Source: AWTP1-13 sp963820375
Lineage (GTDB): Bacteria; Pseudomonadota; Alphaproteobacteria; Rhizobiales; Hyphomicrobiaceae
NCBI GenBank assembly: GCA_963820375.1
Contig: CAWFZX010000027.1
Location: forward strand, 1 to 64,000
Direction: 5' to 3'
DNA length: 64,000 nt
Shown: piece after piece, positions 26,422-34,832 of the stretch
Position numbering within the stretch: position 1 is the stretch's first letter
How the letters are laid out: each line of letters starts with the position of its first letter
Translations under genes and position numbers: made by a program
Notes under the pieces: generated by a model
Seen by the model: the letters and a program-made list of their open reading frames with translations, nothing else
Database searches by the model: none
Told to the model about the DNA's origin: nothing

Positions 26422-27633
26422 TCAGCTCGGCTCTCTGACCTCCAAAGGCGACCGCGGCAGCAGGAAAGTCAGCAACCCCAAAGCGGGCAGCCAGGCGCAA
26501 AGCTTGAATACCGCAATGATGCCGATCTGGTCGGCGAGCAGGCCAAGGGCAGCGGCCGCCAGCCCGCCGAGACCGAATGCCAAGCCATAAAACAGTCCGC
26601 CGATGAGACCTACGCGATGCGGCACCAGATCGATCGCATAGATGAGGATCGATGCGAACGCGCTCGCCATGATCAAGCTGATCACGACGCTGAGTACGCC
26701 GGTCCAGAATAAGTCGGCATACGGTAGCAATAATGCGAAGGGCAGCGACCCTAGGATTGAAATCCAGATCACGCGGTGGCGACCAAACCGATCACCGACC
26801 ATGCCCCCGACAATCACGCCCACTGCGCCGACGACGAGATAGAGAAACAACATGACTTGGGAGACTTGCACCGTCACGCCGAACCGCTCGATCAGGTAGA
26901 ACGTATAATAGGAGGTGAAGGCGGCCATATATGCATTCTTTGACAGCAAAAGAACGATGAGAATGGTCATCGCCAACAACACGCGACCGCGCGGCAGGAT
27001 TGGCTCGAATGATGCCGCTGGACGCAATTTTGTCGCGGCGATTTGCGAGCTGCGCATCTCCGAATAGCGCGCGCCTGTCCATGCCATCAGTACCATCGCC
27101 GCGAGCGCCACCACCGACACCCAAGCGATACTCGACTGCCCGCGCGGCACCACAATCATCGCCGCTAGTAGTGGCCCAATCGCGTATCCGGCATGCCCGC
27201 CGATCTGAAAAATGCCCTGCGCAAACCCCTGTTGACCGGCGGCGGCATGTCGGGCCATGCGCGTGGCTTCGGGATGGAAAACGGCCGAACCGAGCCCGAT
27301 CATGGCCGCCGAGACGAGTACCATTGCGTAGTTACTCGCGCAGGCAAGTCCAACCAGGCCTGACAAAGTAGCCGCCATGCCCGCAACCATCGCGTAGGGC
27401 CACGGCTTATGGTCCGTAACAAAACCCAAAAGCGGTTGCAGGAGCGAAGAGGTCACCTGGAAGGCCAGCGTAATTAGGCCGACCTGTGTGAAGTCCAGCT
27501 GGTACGCCTCCTTAAGAAGGGGGTACATCGCCGGGATCATGGACGAGATTAGGTCGTTGAGAAGATGCGCCCCACTGAGCGCCAGAAGGATCGGCAAAAG
27601 TGGGCGGGACGAAACACTGGCAAGCGTGGTCAT
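26422..27633 (-). CDS. fsr: MFS exporter of the fosmidomycin-resistance (Fsr) type
   Basis: 403 residues with about 12 hydrophobic segments. The Fsr pattern is clear: SGAHLLNDLISSMIPAMYPLLKE at the N-terminus, QVGLITLAFQVTSSLLQPLLGFVTD, MIGLGSAVFHPEATRMARHAA and FQIGGHAGYAIGPLLAAMIV. Fsr of Escherichia coli exports fosmidomycin; in soil bacteria the natural substrate is unknown. The gene is alone in its orientation segment. The symbol reflects family similarity and not a proven orthologue. Confidence 0.8.
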   Translation of the reverse strand: MTTLASVSSRPLLPILLALSGAHLLNDLISSMIPAMYPLLKEAYQLDFTQVGLITLAFQVTSSLLQPLLGFVTDHKPWPYAMVAGMAATLSGLVGLACASNYAMVLVSAAMIGLGSAVFHPEATRMARHAAAGQQGFAQGIFQIGGHAGYAIGPLLAAMIVVPRGQSSIAWVSVVALAAMVLMAWTGARYSEMRSSQIAATKLRPAASFEPILPRGRVLLAMTILIVLLLSKNAYMAAFTSYYTFYLIERFGVTVQVSQVMLFLYLVVGAVGVIVGGMVGDRFGRHRVIWISILGSLPFALLLPYADLFWTGVLSVVISLIMASAFASILIYAIDLVPHRVGLIGGLFYGLAFGLGGLAAAALGLLADQIGIIAVFKLCAWLPALGLLTFLLPRSPLEVREPS

Positions 27634-27968
27634 GTCGGAGCCTTAGGACCGCGGAGGTGATCGCGTCAAGCACCAGCGGCTGCATAGCTAACATCAGTCC
27701 TCTGCATCTCCGGCGCTGACTAAGTCCGAGCATAGGACAAAAGATGAGCGGGAGTGCGAGGGGATTGGCGCTGGCGGTGTCAGCCATTACGTCCACGAGC
27801 AACGTGAGGATGGGGCAGGCCCCTCTTCGGAAGGTCTCGCTGGTTTCGTCAGCGACCCGAACGAAGCTGCGGCGACGCAAAATGCCAACTGTATCAGGAC
27901 GCCAAGATTGGTTCGGCCCCCTGCCAATTGGGTGTCGAGGCAGCATGGTGCTTGCGCTGGTTTGCGAG
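27634..27968. other. intergenic stretch, nothing recognised
   Basis: About 335 bases between the fsr start and the end of the SnoaL-like pseudogene. It should hold the fsr promoter; no operator or hairpin stands out. Confidence 0.4.
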
Positions 27969-28377
27969 TTACTCCGAAGATCGTGCCGGAAAAGAGTGAT
28001 GCTCGTGCGCGACGACCCAACGTCCGCCTTGCTTGCGCAGCCCAATGGTCAGTCGCAAACGGCTGTCCGGGTCCCTCTTGAGTTCTTCCACAGTTCCGCA
28101 GCGGAGCAACGCATGGGCAAAGGCGACATCACTCCCGGCGGTAACGTCGAGCGACACAATCTCGAATGCGGCCCCTTTGTTTCTGCCACTCGAAAAACGG
28201 CGGCCAGGTGTCGCGGTAGGCCGGTTTGCCTCGCACCTCGTTGGGTGGAGGCACGTCGAACATCACAATGTCTTCGGTATGATCGGCCAGGACCCCAGCC
28301 ATGTCGGCGGCGTGCACGGCCTCCGCCCAGCGCTCGATCAACCTGCGGATTTGCATTTCGTCGGCGGTCATAGTCAT
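27969..28377 (-). pseudogene. SnoaL-like (NTF2 fold) protein, frameshifted
   Basis: From ATG 28377 the frame reads MTMTADEMQIRRLIERWAEA, then VLADHTEDIVMFDVPPPNEVRGK and FFEWQK, typical of the SnoaL/DUF4440 family of about 135 residues. At an AAAGGGG run near 28178 the frame breaks. The next frame continues the family to the end (VSLDVTAGSDVAFAHALLRC, WVVAHEHHSFPA). The total of 409 bases is one more than a multiple of three, as expected for a single inserted base, so a sequencing slip in the run of G is possible. Confidence 0.75.
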
Positions 28378-28422
28378 TTGCTCGATCCCATTTTGTTGCT
28401 GCAGTACGGTCCTCCGGAGCAA

Positions 28423-28999
28423 TGCACTAGGTCAAACCTCAAGGCACGATCTTGGTCTGCCTCGTTCGCCCTTGCGAGGACAATCGGTTGCGCGAATACC
28501 CCTAAGGACGATCGAAAGTGCGGCTATCCGACAACGCGCCCTAACGATGTCGCCTCTGGCGTGAAGAAAGCGCACGGCGCAGCCCCTCCCGTCGGAAAAG
28601 CGTGCCGGGCCGACATTAAATCAAGGCGACCATGGTTTTCTGAGTTTTCCAAAGGTCGCACTCTCCCACCCCCCGCCTCATGTTTTGCTCGACCAACCAG
28701 CTCCGGGGTATCATGCCAATTTCAAGGTTCCCTGGCAGACCGTCGACTTTGCCGCGCGCCATGGGCAAGCAATGCTGCGTCGGCGCAAGCACCCGTGTCT
28801 CTGGTTAGTGATAGGCCAAACTCGGGGCGGCAGCTTGACTGTCCGCGCCTAGGCCATTGCCGCTAGGGGCTAGTGATTATCAGTGGCACCGCCCGCAGTA
28901 CCCCCACCATAAATCAGGATTTTGCCTGAGTGCGCCAATTGGCGCCGAATGCCACGCAACTCACCAGATCGACCCCCAGCTGATCATCGAGGTGGGCTC
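28423..28999. other. intergenic stretch, nothing recognised
   Basis: About 575 bases between the divergent SnoaL-like pseudogene and the Gly/Phe/Arg-rich gene. Open frames here are short and of noise composition. Promoters for both flanking genes should lie here. Confidence 0.4.
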
Positions 29000-29386
29000 A
29001 TGCGTCGAGTTGCAATCTTCATTGCGTGCATAATTTTGGTGGCCTTCACGCTGGCGGATCAGGCATCAGCCCGCCGCGGCGGCTTTGGCGGAGGTGGGTT
29101 TCGCGGCGGTGGCTTCCGTGGCGGAGGGTTCCGCGGCGGTGGCTTCCGTGGCGGTGCGTTCGGCGGTGGAATGCGGGGTTGGCGCGGCGGGCGTGGCGTA
29201 GCCTGGCGCGGCGGTCGTCGCGGTCGAGGGCGCGGATGGGGATTTTGGCCCGGGTTGGGCATTGCCGCAGCCGTGCCCTTCTACTACGGCAGTTACTACG
29301 ACTGCCCCCTGGTGCGGAGGAGAGTTTGGACGCCCTACGGCTATCGCATCAGATGGGTAAGATCGTGTCATTCCTCATCCTGGTAA
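29000..29386 (+). CDS. secreted Gly/Arg/Phe-repeat protein
   Basis: 128 residues from ATG 29000, with GAGGTGGG just upstream. A signal peptide (RVAIFIACIILVAFTLADQA, cut near ASA) is followed by five to six GGGFR repeats (residues 28-55), an RGG/RGR-rich segment, then FWPGLGIAAAVPFYYG and a C-terminal YDCPLVRRRVWTPYGYRIRWV stretch with two cysteines. Small exported proteins with GGGF repeats and a YYGxxYYxCxxxRRVxTPxG end are frequent in Bradyrhizobium. Their role is unknown; the arginine and glycine content suggests binding to envelope polymers. Confidence 0.7.
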   Translation: MRRVAIFIACIILVAFTLADQASARRGGFGGGGFRGGGFRGGGFRGGGFRGGAFGGGMRGWRGGRGVAWRGGRRGRGRGWGFWPGLGIAAAVPFYYGSYYDCPLVRRRVWTPYGYRIRWVRSCHSSSW

Positions 29387-29561
29387 CGAGCCTCAGGTTT
29401 CCTCCCTGTCTTGAGTGCGCCTTCACTCAGCTTCCTTCACGCTGCGAAAAAGGCCCAGCTAAGAACCGAGGCAGCAAGAGGTTTCGCCGCGACTAGCGCC
29501 AGAAGAAAAGTGCCTGTGGTGGCCCTCCGCCCACCAGCCTTTTCTGCGGTAGAGCACGTCG

Positions 29562-29593
29562 AAAGTAGGAACAGCATAAAGTAGGAACAGCAT
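29562..29593 (+). repeat. 16-bp perfect tandem repeat carrying a ribosome binding site
   Basis: AAAGTAGGAACAGCAT occurs twice in a row (29562-29577, 29578-29593), ending one base before the ATG of the next gene. Each unit contains an AGGA that can act as Shine-Dalgarno; the second lies about 9 bases from the ATG. Confidence 0.8.
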
Positions 29594-29594
29594 C

Positions 29595-29894
29595 ATGAAT
29601 GGTCCCATCACGCGCCCGCGAGCGGCGGGCATGCTGGTCGCCGTGCTGGCACTGGCTGCTGCAACTCCGGCTTTGGCGCAGCGAATGTACGGCTATGGGT
29701 CCGGCTACTACGGCTACGGCCCTCCCGTTTATGGCTACGGACCCAGAGTGTACGGCTACGGTCCCAGATATTACGGCTACCGGCGTGGTTTTGAGCAGGA
29801 TCCGAATAGTCTCCCGGTCGGCACTGGAGCTTGGTGGCGAGCGATGGATAGGGCCAATCGTGGGGGCAATGTCGGCGGCAGCGGCAGTCGTTGA
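29595..29894 (+). CDS. secreted Tyr/Gly-repeat protein
   Basis: 99 residues. A signal peptide (AGMLVAVLALAAATPALA) is followed by tandem YGYGP-type repeats (residues about 30-62: GYYGYGPPVYGYGPRVYGYGP) and a tail SLPVGTGAWWRAMDRANRGG. The tail PVGTxxWWxxMDRxxRGG looks like a conserved ending of small exported proteins in this group. Function unknown. It has its own duplicated ribosome binding site and follows the Gly/Arg/Phe-repeat gene by about 200 bases in the same direction. Confidence 0.7.
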   Translation: MNGPITRPRAAGMLVAVLALAAATPALAQRMYGYGSGYYGYGPPVYGYGPRVYGYGPRYYGYRRGFEQDPNSLPVGTGAWWRAMDRANRGGNVGGSGSR

Positions 29895-30725
29895 CACCGA
29901 GAAAACGAATTGTTTCCAATTGCTGCCTGTTGGCCAGCGCATCACGCTTGCCAGGCGCAACACGCAAATTGTCGTAAGTGCCCAGAACTGTCGCGAGTGC
30001 CCAGCCGCGCAGGCTTGTTCACGTCACAGGCCCATTGTCACACCCGGCTTGTAGGTCGGGGCGCGGAACTATCTGCTAAAGTCCGACGCCGTCCCGATCT
30101 GTCGATGCCGTCGCTTTGCGTCGCTGCTCACAAGCCGTTCTTTACCAGCAAGGTGCGGACAAGTTGCTCATTCTCGAGCAATCCGAGAACCCAGGTTTTA
30201 GCATCAGCCTGGGACAAGGTCTGGGTCGCCGGGTGCGCGTGACGCCGGGCACCAAGAAATGCTGAGATTCTCACTCGCATTTGCCGGCCACCTGGCCGCA
30301 GCGAAGCGTCCCGACACCTTGATCGGCTCGCCGTGGCCGGTTGTCCGGGACTGGCTCCTGTGCCTCTGGCTGTGCACAAAAATGACCCGCCCGTCGCGGG
30401 CCGACGAACGGGGCCGCAGGAGCATGATGCCCACCATAGATCGTGCTGTGGATCACAGTCTGCGCAATGCAATCCTGATAATTTTTCACCTACCGCGCAA
30501 AAACCCATTTTGACTAACGCGAATGTCGGCAGCAACAGCAGCCAAGACAATCCTGGTGCCCAAGCGAGTTTCCGGCATCGCGACAACGCGCGGACAGGTC
30601 TTGTCATGGTCGTCGTGAGCTGCTTCAAGACAAGGGCCCCTGTGCCCGCGAAATCGGGTTCGACCTCACCCGAATGCACTGGTGCGTCAGCAAATGATGA
30701 GCCTGGAACGGAGTGCGGTGGTTCG
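29895..30725. other. long non-coding stretch before the cyclase gene
   Basis: About 830 bases. Apart from the response-regulator scrap at 30095-30180 and a 50-codon minus-strand frame ending at 30128 (QADAKTWVLGLLENEQLVRT, unconvincing), nothing is recognised. The frame of the cyclase gene is open from 30333, but residues before the SAM domain lack coding character. Confidence 0.4.
30095..30180 (+). pseudogene. scrap of a NarL-type response regulator
   Basis: The plus strand reads MPSLCVAAHKPFFTSKVRTS, then changes frame to DKLLILEQS. HKPFFTxKVxxxLL is the linker just after the receiver domain in NarL-like regulators of this group; the intact regulator at 62237-62887 has LHKPFFTAKVSESLL at that point. 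Only about 25 codons remain. Confidence 0.3.
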
Positions 30726-33700
30726 ATGGACATTGGCGCCTGGTTGCGAGGCCTGGGTTTCGGACGATACGAGTCGACATTCATCAAGAACGCGATCGAC
30801 ACCGATGTGCTTCTGGAGCTGACAGAAGCCGATTTCGAAAAGCTCGGGATACCGCTTGGCGACAGGAAGCGGCTCATCAAGGCGATTGAGGCGTGGCACG
30901 CGAGCGCTGGAGGCACGGTCAGCGCGAATGAAGTCGGCCGAGGCGGGCCAAGTGGACAGGTCCGCCCGACCACCGCCGAGCGACGTCATATGACCGTGAT
31001 GATTTGTGATTTGGTCGGCTCAACGGCCCTCTCCACGCGCCTCGACCCTGAGGACTTGTGCAAGGTGATGGACGCCTATCACGCGGCTTGCGCCCGTATC
31101 GTGCGCGCCTATGATGGCTTTCTCGCCGAATTTCGCGGCGACGGAATATTGGCCTATTTCGGCTATCCGCGAGCGCACGAAGACGACGCCGAGCGGACCG
31201 TGCGGGCGGCGCTCGACATTGTTGCCGCCGTCGCGCGCCTCGAGACGCGTGCGACGCAACCCCTCGCGGTGCGCATTGGCATCGCAACGGGGCTGGTTGT
31301 GGTCGGAGACCTGAGCGGCGAGGGTGCGTTGTCAGAGCACGCTGTGGTCGGTGACACGCCAAACATTGCAGCGCGTCTGCAGGCCCTGGTCGAACCAGGG
31401 ATGGTCGTCGTTGCTGCCTCCACGCGTCGCCTGCTGGGTGAGCTGTTCCGTCTGCGCGACCTCGGCGAGCACCAGGTCAAAGGCATTGCCGAGCCCGTCG
31501 CAGCGTGGACCGTCGAGGGCTTGTCGGCTTCTGAAAGCCGCTTCGAGGCAGCTCGTTTAGCGGGTCGAACCGACCTAGTCGGCCGCGAGGCTGAGACTAG
31601 TTTTCTGCTCGAACGCCAACGCAGCGCCTGGAAGGGCGAAGGTCAGATTGTGCTCATCTCGGGGGAGCCGGGGATCGGCAAATCACACCTTGCGGAAGCT
31701 TTCGCCGAGCGTAGCCTTGGCGCGCCGCACACACGACTGCGCTTCCAGTGCTCGCCCTACCATACCAATAGCACGCTGCGTCCCTTCATCGTCCAGTTGG
31801 AGCGGGCGGCAGGGTTCAAGGCAGACGATACTTCCGAACAGCGCCTGGAGAAGCTGGAAACCGCCCTAGGCCTCGATCCCTCGCGGGTTCAAGCCGTAGC
31901 GCCGCTTTTTGCTGCGCTGCTGTCGATCCCTTTCGGCGACAGGTACCAGCCGCTAGCCTTGAGCCCAACGCAACAGCGCCGCCAGACGTTGGCAGCACTG
32001 CTCGATCAATTCGAAGCCAACGCTCGCCAGCAACCGATCCTGTTCTTGTTCGAGGATGCGCACTGGGCGGATGCCACGTCCCTGGAGCTGATTGATCTGA
32101 CTATTGAGCGCATACGCCAACTACCGGTGCTTGGTTTGTTCACCTTCCGCCCGGAATTCGAGCCACCTTGGGTTGGCCTACCCAATGTCGGGACTTTGAA
32201 GCTTTTACGCCTCGACCAGAACGACGTTGAACATATGGTCACGCGGTTAACCGGTGGTCTAGAGTTGCCCGTGGAGGTGATGAAGCAAATCGTTGCCAAG
32301 ACTGACGGAAACGCCTTGTTCGTCGAGGAGCTCACCAAGGCAGTGCTCGAATCGGGCCTTCTTGTCAGTGACGCCGACGGGTATCGGCTCAGTGGCCCTT
32401 TACCACCGCTCGCCATCCCAGCGACGCTGCAGGACTCTCTGATGGCGCGGCTGGACCGGTTGGCGCCAGTGAAGGAAATCGCCCAGATCGGTGCCACCAT
32501 TGGACGTGAATTCTCCTTTTCCTTGATTCGCATCGTGGCCGGGTATGACGAAACCGCATTGCACCACGCCCTCACTCAGCTCGAGGACGCGGAGCTTGTG
32601 TTCCGTCGTGGCGAGCTGCCGGAGGCCGTCTACAACTTTAAACACGCGCTTGTGCAGGATGCAGCCTATGAAAGCCTGCTGAAAAGTCGCCGGCAGCAAT
32701 TGCACGCCAAAATCGCGTCCGCGCTAGAGGAGAGGTTTCCCGAGATCGTCGCGAGCGAGCCGGAAATTGTCGCGCGCCACTTCACTGAAGCGGGGCTAGT
32801 TGCGGAAGCGATCGAGTACTGGCTCAAGGCCGGCAATCTGGCACTCAGCCGCTCTGCAAACGCCGAAGCGGTAAAGCATCTCAAGCAGGGGGTCGAACTG
32901 ACGCTATCCCAGGCCCCGTCGCCCAAACGCGCACGCAAGGAGCTCGATTTTTATTTAGCCCTTGGGCCGGCGATGGCGGCAACCGAGGGTGACGCAACCC
33001 CGGAAACGCTGAAGGTTTTCTCGCGTGCCCGTGAGCTGCTGGGCGATAGCGGCACAATGACCGAACAGATGACGGTGCTGTGGGGGACCTATCTGGCACA
33101 CAGCATGCGGGCAGAGCACCTCTCGGCGGCCGAGGTCGCGCAGCAATGCCTCTCCTTGGCCGCACATCACGAGCACCCCGGATTGTCCGCGCTGGCCAAC
33201 CGCTTTATGGGCCAAACGTTAAGCTTTATTGGCAGTTTTGCTGATGCCCGCCTCCATTTGCAACGATCCCTCGCCATCTGCGCCGCCAATCCGCAAACGA
33301 TTGCCAGCTATCGCAGGTTCGGCACCGATGACCAAGTTATGGCATTGTCATTTCTTGCCTTCTCGCTCTTGCTCCTCGGGTATCCGCAACAGTCAGCCGA
33401 TGCGATCGGACAGGCAGTATCGCGCGCGCGTGCGATGGGACTTCCATTTACGACCGCCTTGGTTCTCAACCACGTGGCGCTACTCGGCGCTTTAGGCGGC
33501 GATGTGCAAAGCGCCGCAGCCCATGCCGGAGAAGCAGTAGCCATCAGCGTCGAACATGGTCTAGCGGCCCCCAAACAGCGCGCACGTTTCTTTCAAGGGG
33601 CCTTGTTGGCTCAAGACGGTGATCTACAACCTGGTATCGAGCTGATGCGCACCGCCATTGCCGCAGACGAAAGTCACTCTGCTCGCAACCGGCACACGCT

Positions 33701-34127
33701 CTATCTTGGCTATCTTGCCTCCGCCCATGCCAACCTCGGCCAGCCTGAGATCGGTCTCGCTTTGCTAAATGATGCCATTCAAAGAGTGGAAGGAACCAAC
33801 GAGCGATTTTTTGCAGCTGAACTGCATCGTCTGCGCGGCAAGGTGCTTTTAGCGCTCGGTAGAAGCGAAGAGGCGGAGGCTGGGCTGCGGCTGGCGTTGA
33901 CAATTGCACGGCAACAGGAGGCGCGTTGGTGGGAACTGCGCGCCGCCACGAGCCTCGCCAAACACTGGCGAGATCAGCACAAATACGGCGACGCCCATGC
34001 CTTGCTGCAACCGGTTTACAGCTGGTTTGTCGAGGGTTTTGACACACAGGATTTGAAAGATGCCCGAGCGCTGCTGGATGAGCTACGGCATCTTGCAAAA
34101 GTGCAAACGCAACCTGCCCAGAGTTGA
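30726..34127 (+). CDS. SAM domain-class III nucleotidyl cyclase-AAA ATPase-TPR regulator
   Basis: 1133 residues from ATG 30726, chosen because the SAM domain begins there. Order: SAM domain, residues about 3-60 (WLRGLGFGRYESTFIKNAI); class III cyclase, about 75-260 (RHMTVMICDLVGSTALSTRL with the first metal Asp, AEFRGDGILAYFGYP with the second, VVGDTPNIAARLQ); P-loop ATPase, from about 278 (ISGEPGIGKSHLAEAF Walker A, ILFLFEDAHWAD Walker B); then a long helical TPR-like region to the end. Such proteins are thought to make cAMP in response to signals sensed through the ATPase/TPR part, and are numerous in Bradyrhizobium. It is a single gene, and its ligand is unknown. Confidence 0.9.
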   Translation: MDIGAWLRGLGFGRYESTFIKNAIDTDVLLELTEADFEKLGIPLGDRKRLIKAIEAWHASAGGTVSANEVGRGGPSGQVRPTTAERRHMTVMICDLVGSTALSTRLDPEDLCKVMDAYHAACARIVRAYDGFLAEFRGDGILAYFGYPRAHEDDAERTVRAALDIVAAVARLETRATQPLAVRIGIATGLVVVGDLSGEGALSEHAVVGDTPNIAARLQALVEPGMVVVAASTRRLLGELFRLRDLGEHQVKGIAEPVAAWTVEGLSASESRFEAARLAGRTDLVGREAETSFLLERQRSAWKGEGQIVLISGEPGIGKSHLAEAFAERSLGAPHTRLRFQCSPYHTNSTLRPFIVQLERAAGFKADDTSEQRLEKLETALGLDPSRVQAVAPLFAALLSIPFGDRYQPLALSPTQQRRQTLAALLDQFEANARQQPILFLFEDAHWADATSLELIDLTIERIRQLPVLGLFTFRPEFEPPWVGLPNVGTLKLLRLDQNDVEHMVTRLTGGLELPVEVMKQIVAKTDGNALFVEELTKAVLESGLLVSDADGYRLSGPLPPLAIPATLQDSLMARLDRLAPVKEIAQIGATIGREFSFSLIRIVAGYDETALHHALTQLEDAELVFRRGELPEAVYNFKHALVQDAAYESLLKSRRQQLHAKIASALEERFPEIVASEPEIVARHFTEAGLVAEAIEYWLKAGNLALSRSANAEAVKHLKQGVELTLSQAPSPKRARKELDFYLALGPAMAATEGDATPETLKVFSRARELLGDSGTMTEQMTVLWGTYLAHSMRAEHLSAAEVAQQCLSLAAHHEHPGLSALANRFMGQTLSFIGSFADARLHLQRSLAICAANPQTIASYRRFGTDDQVMALSFLAFSLLLLGYPQQSADAIGQAVSRARAMGLPFTTALVLNHVALLGALGGDVQSAAAHAGEAVAISVEHGLAAPKQRARFFQGALLAQDGDLQPGIELMRTAIAADESHSARNRHTLYLGYLASAHANLGQPEIGLALLNDAIQRVEGTNERFFAAELHRLRGKVLLALGRSEEAEAGLRLALTIARQQEARWWELRAATSLAKHWRDQHKYGDAHALLQPVYSWFVEGFDTQDLKDARALLDELRHLAKVQTQPAQS

Positions 34128-34318
34128 TCTTCTCTGCGCTGCCGCAGTCTCACTTAAGCCAGCTTATGATGTCCACCGCTCACTCGAGGCGACCTCCTGG
34201 GTGCCTTTTGAGAGGACTTAAGGTCGCCCAGCACTCGAGGCCAGCAAAGGTTTGGTTTGCGCTTCCGGCGCTGGCCGACAGGGATGCCCCCCGACGGCCT
34301 TTTTTGCGACCACACACC

Positions 34319-34537
34319 TCAGCGCCGTTTAGATGCACGCTTTGCGGGTTTCCGTTTCGGACGCTTCTTGCCTTCGCCTGCGCCAAGCATGTCCAGGCCT
34401 TGTTTGACGGCCGCCAATGCCCTTTCTAGATCGTCTTTACGTTTATTGAACTTCGCAATCAGTTCTCTCTTTTGCTCCGCACTCAATTCTTCCGCATGTG
34501 ATTGAAAGAGATAGAGGATATCCGCTGCCAGACCCAT
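34319..34537 (-). CDS. small basic coiled-coil protein
   Basis: 72 residues from ATG 34537, with AAGGTGA about 7 bases upstream. The first 50 residues form an amphipathic helix (DILYLFQSHAEELSAEQKRE, then KDDLERALAAVKQGLDMLGA), and the C-terminal 20 are Lys/Arg-rich (KKRPKRKPAKRASKRR), a layout suited to nucleic acid binding. I do not recognise a family. It lies downstream of, and opposite to, the cyclase gene. Confidence 0.6.
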   Translation of the reverse strand: MGLAADILYLFQSHAEELSAEQKRELIAKFNKRKDDLERALAAVKQGLDMLGAGEGKKRPKRKPAKRASKRR

Positions 34538-34832
34538 TGTTGGTCACCTTTGACCCAGTGCATTCATAATTTGTGGGAATGCGGATTATCAAGGATTTGC
34601 GGAGGATAATCAAGCCGAACGTTATTTCAAATCATGGTTGCGAGCGGGAGGACTGGATCGGCCAACCGGCGAGGTGGCGGAGATGCGACCGAGGCTAGCT
34701 TTGCTGGGATTAACCAGTTCTGCAGAGGGCTGCTATTATTGCAAACCATGACCTTGCCGTGAACTTTCGCCCGTCCTTTGCGTGAAACCAGGCTTCGGCG
34801 ACCGTGCGGCTGGACTACGTTGCTGGAGGCCG

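Noticed and set aside
29095..29170. Short GC-rich direct repeats considered as a non-coding repeat element
   Set aside because: They are in frame with the GGGFR repeats of a secreted protein that has a signal peptide and ribosome binding site.
30128..30973. 281-codon minus-strand frame overlapping the start of the cyclase gene
   Set aside because: It runs antisense to the SAM domain; only its last 40 residues look mildly protein-like, and there is no ribosome binding site.
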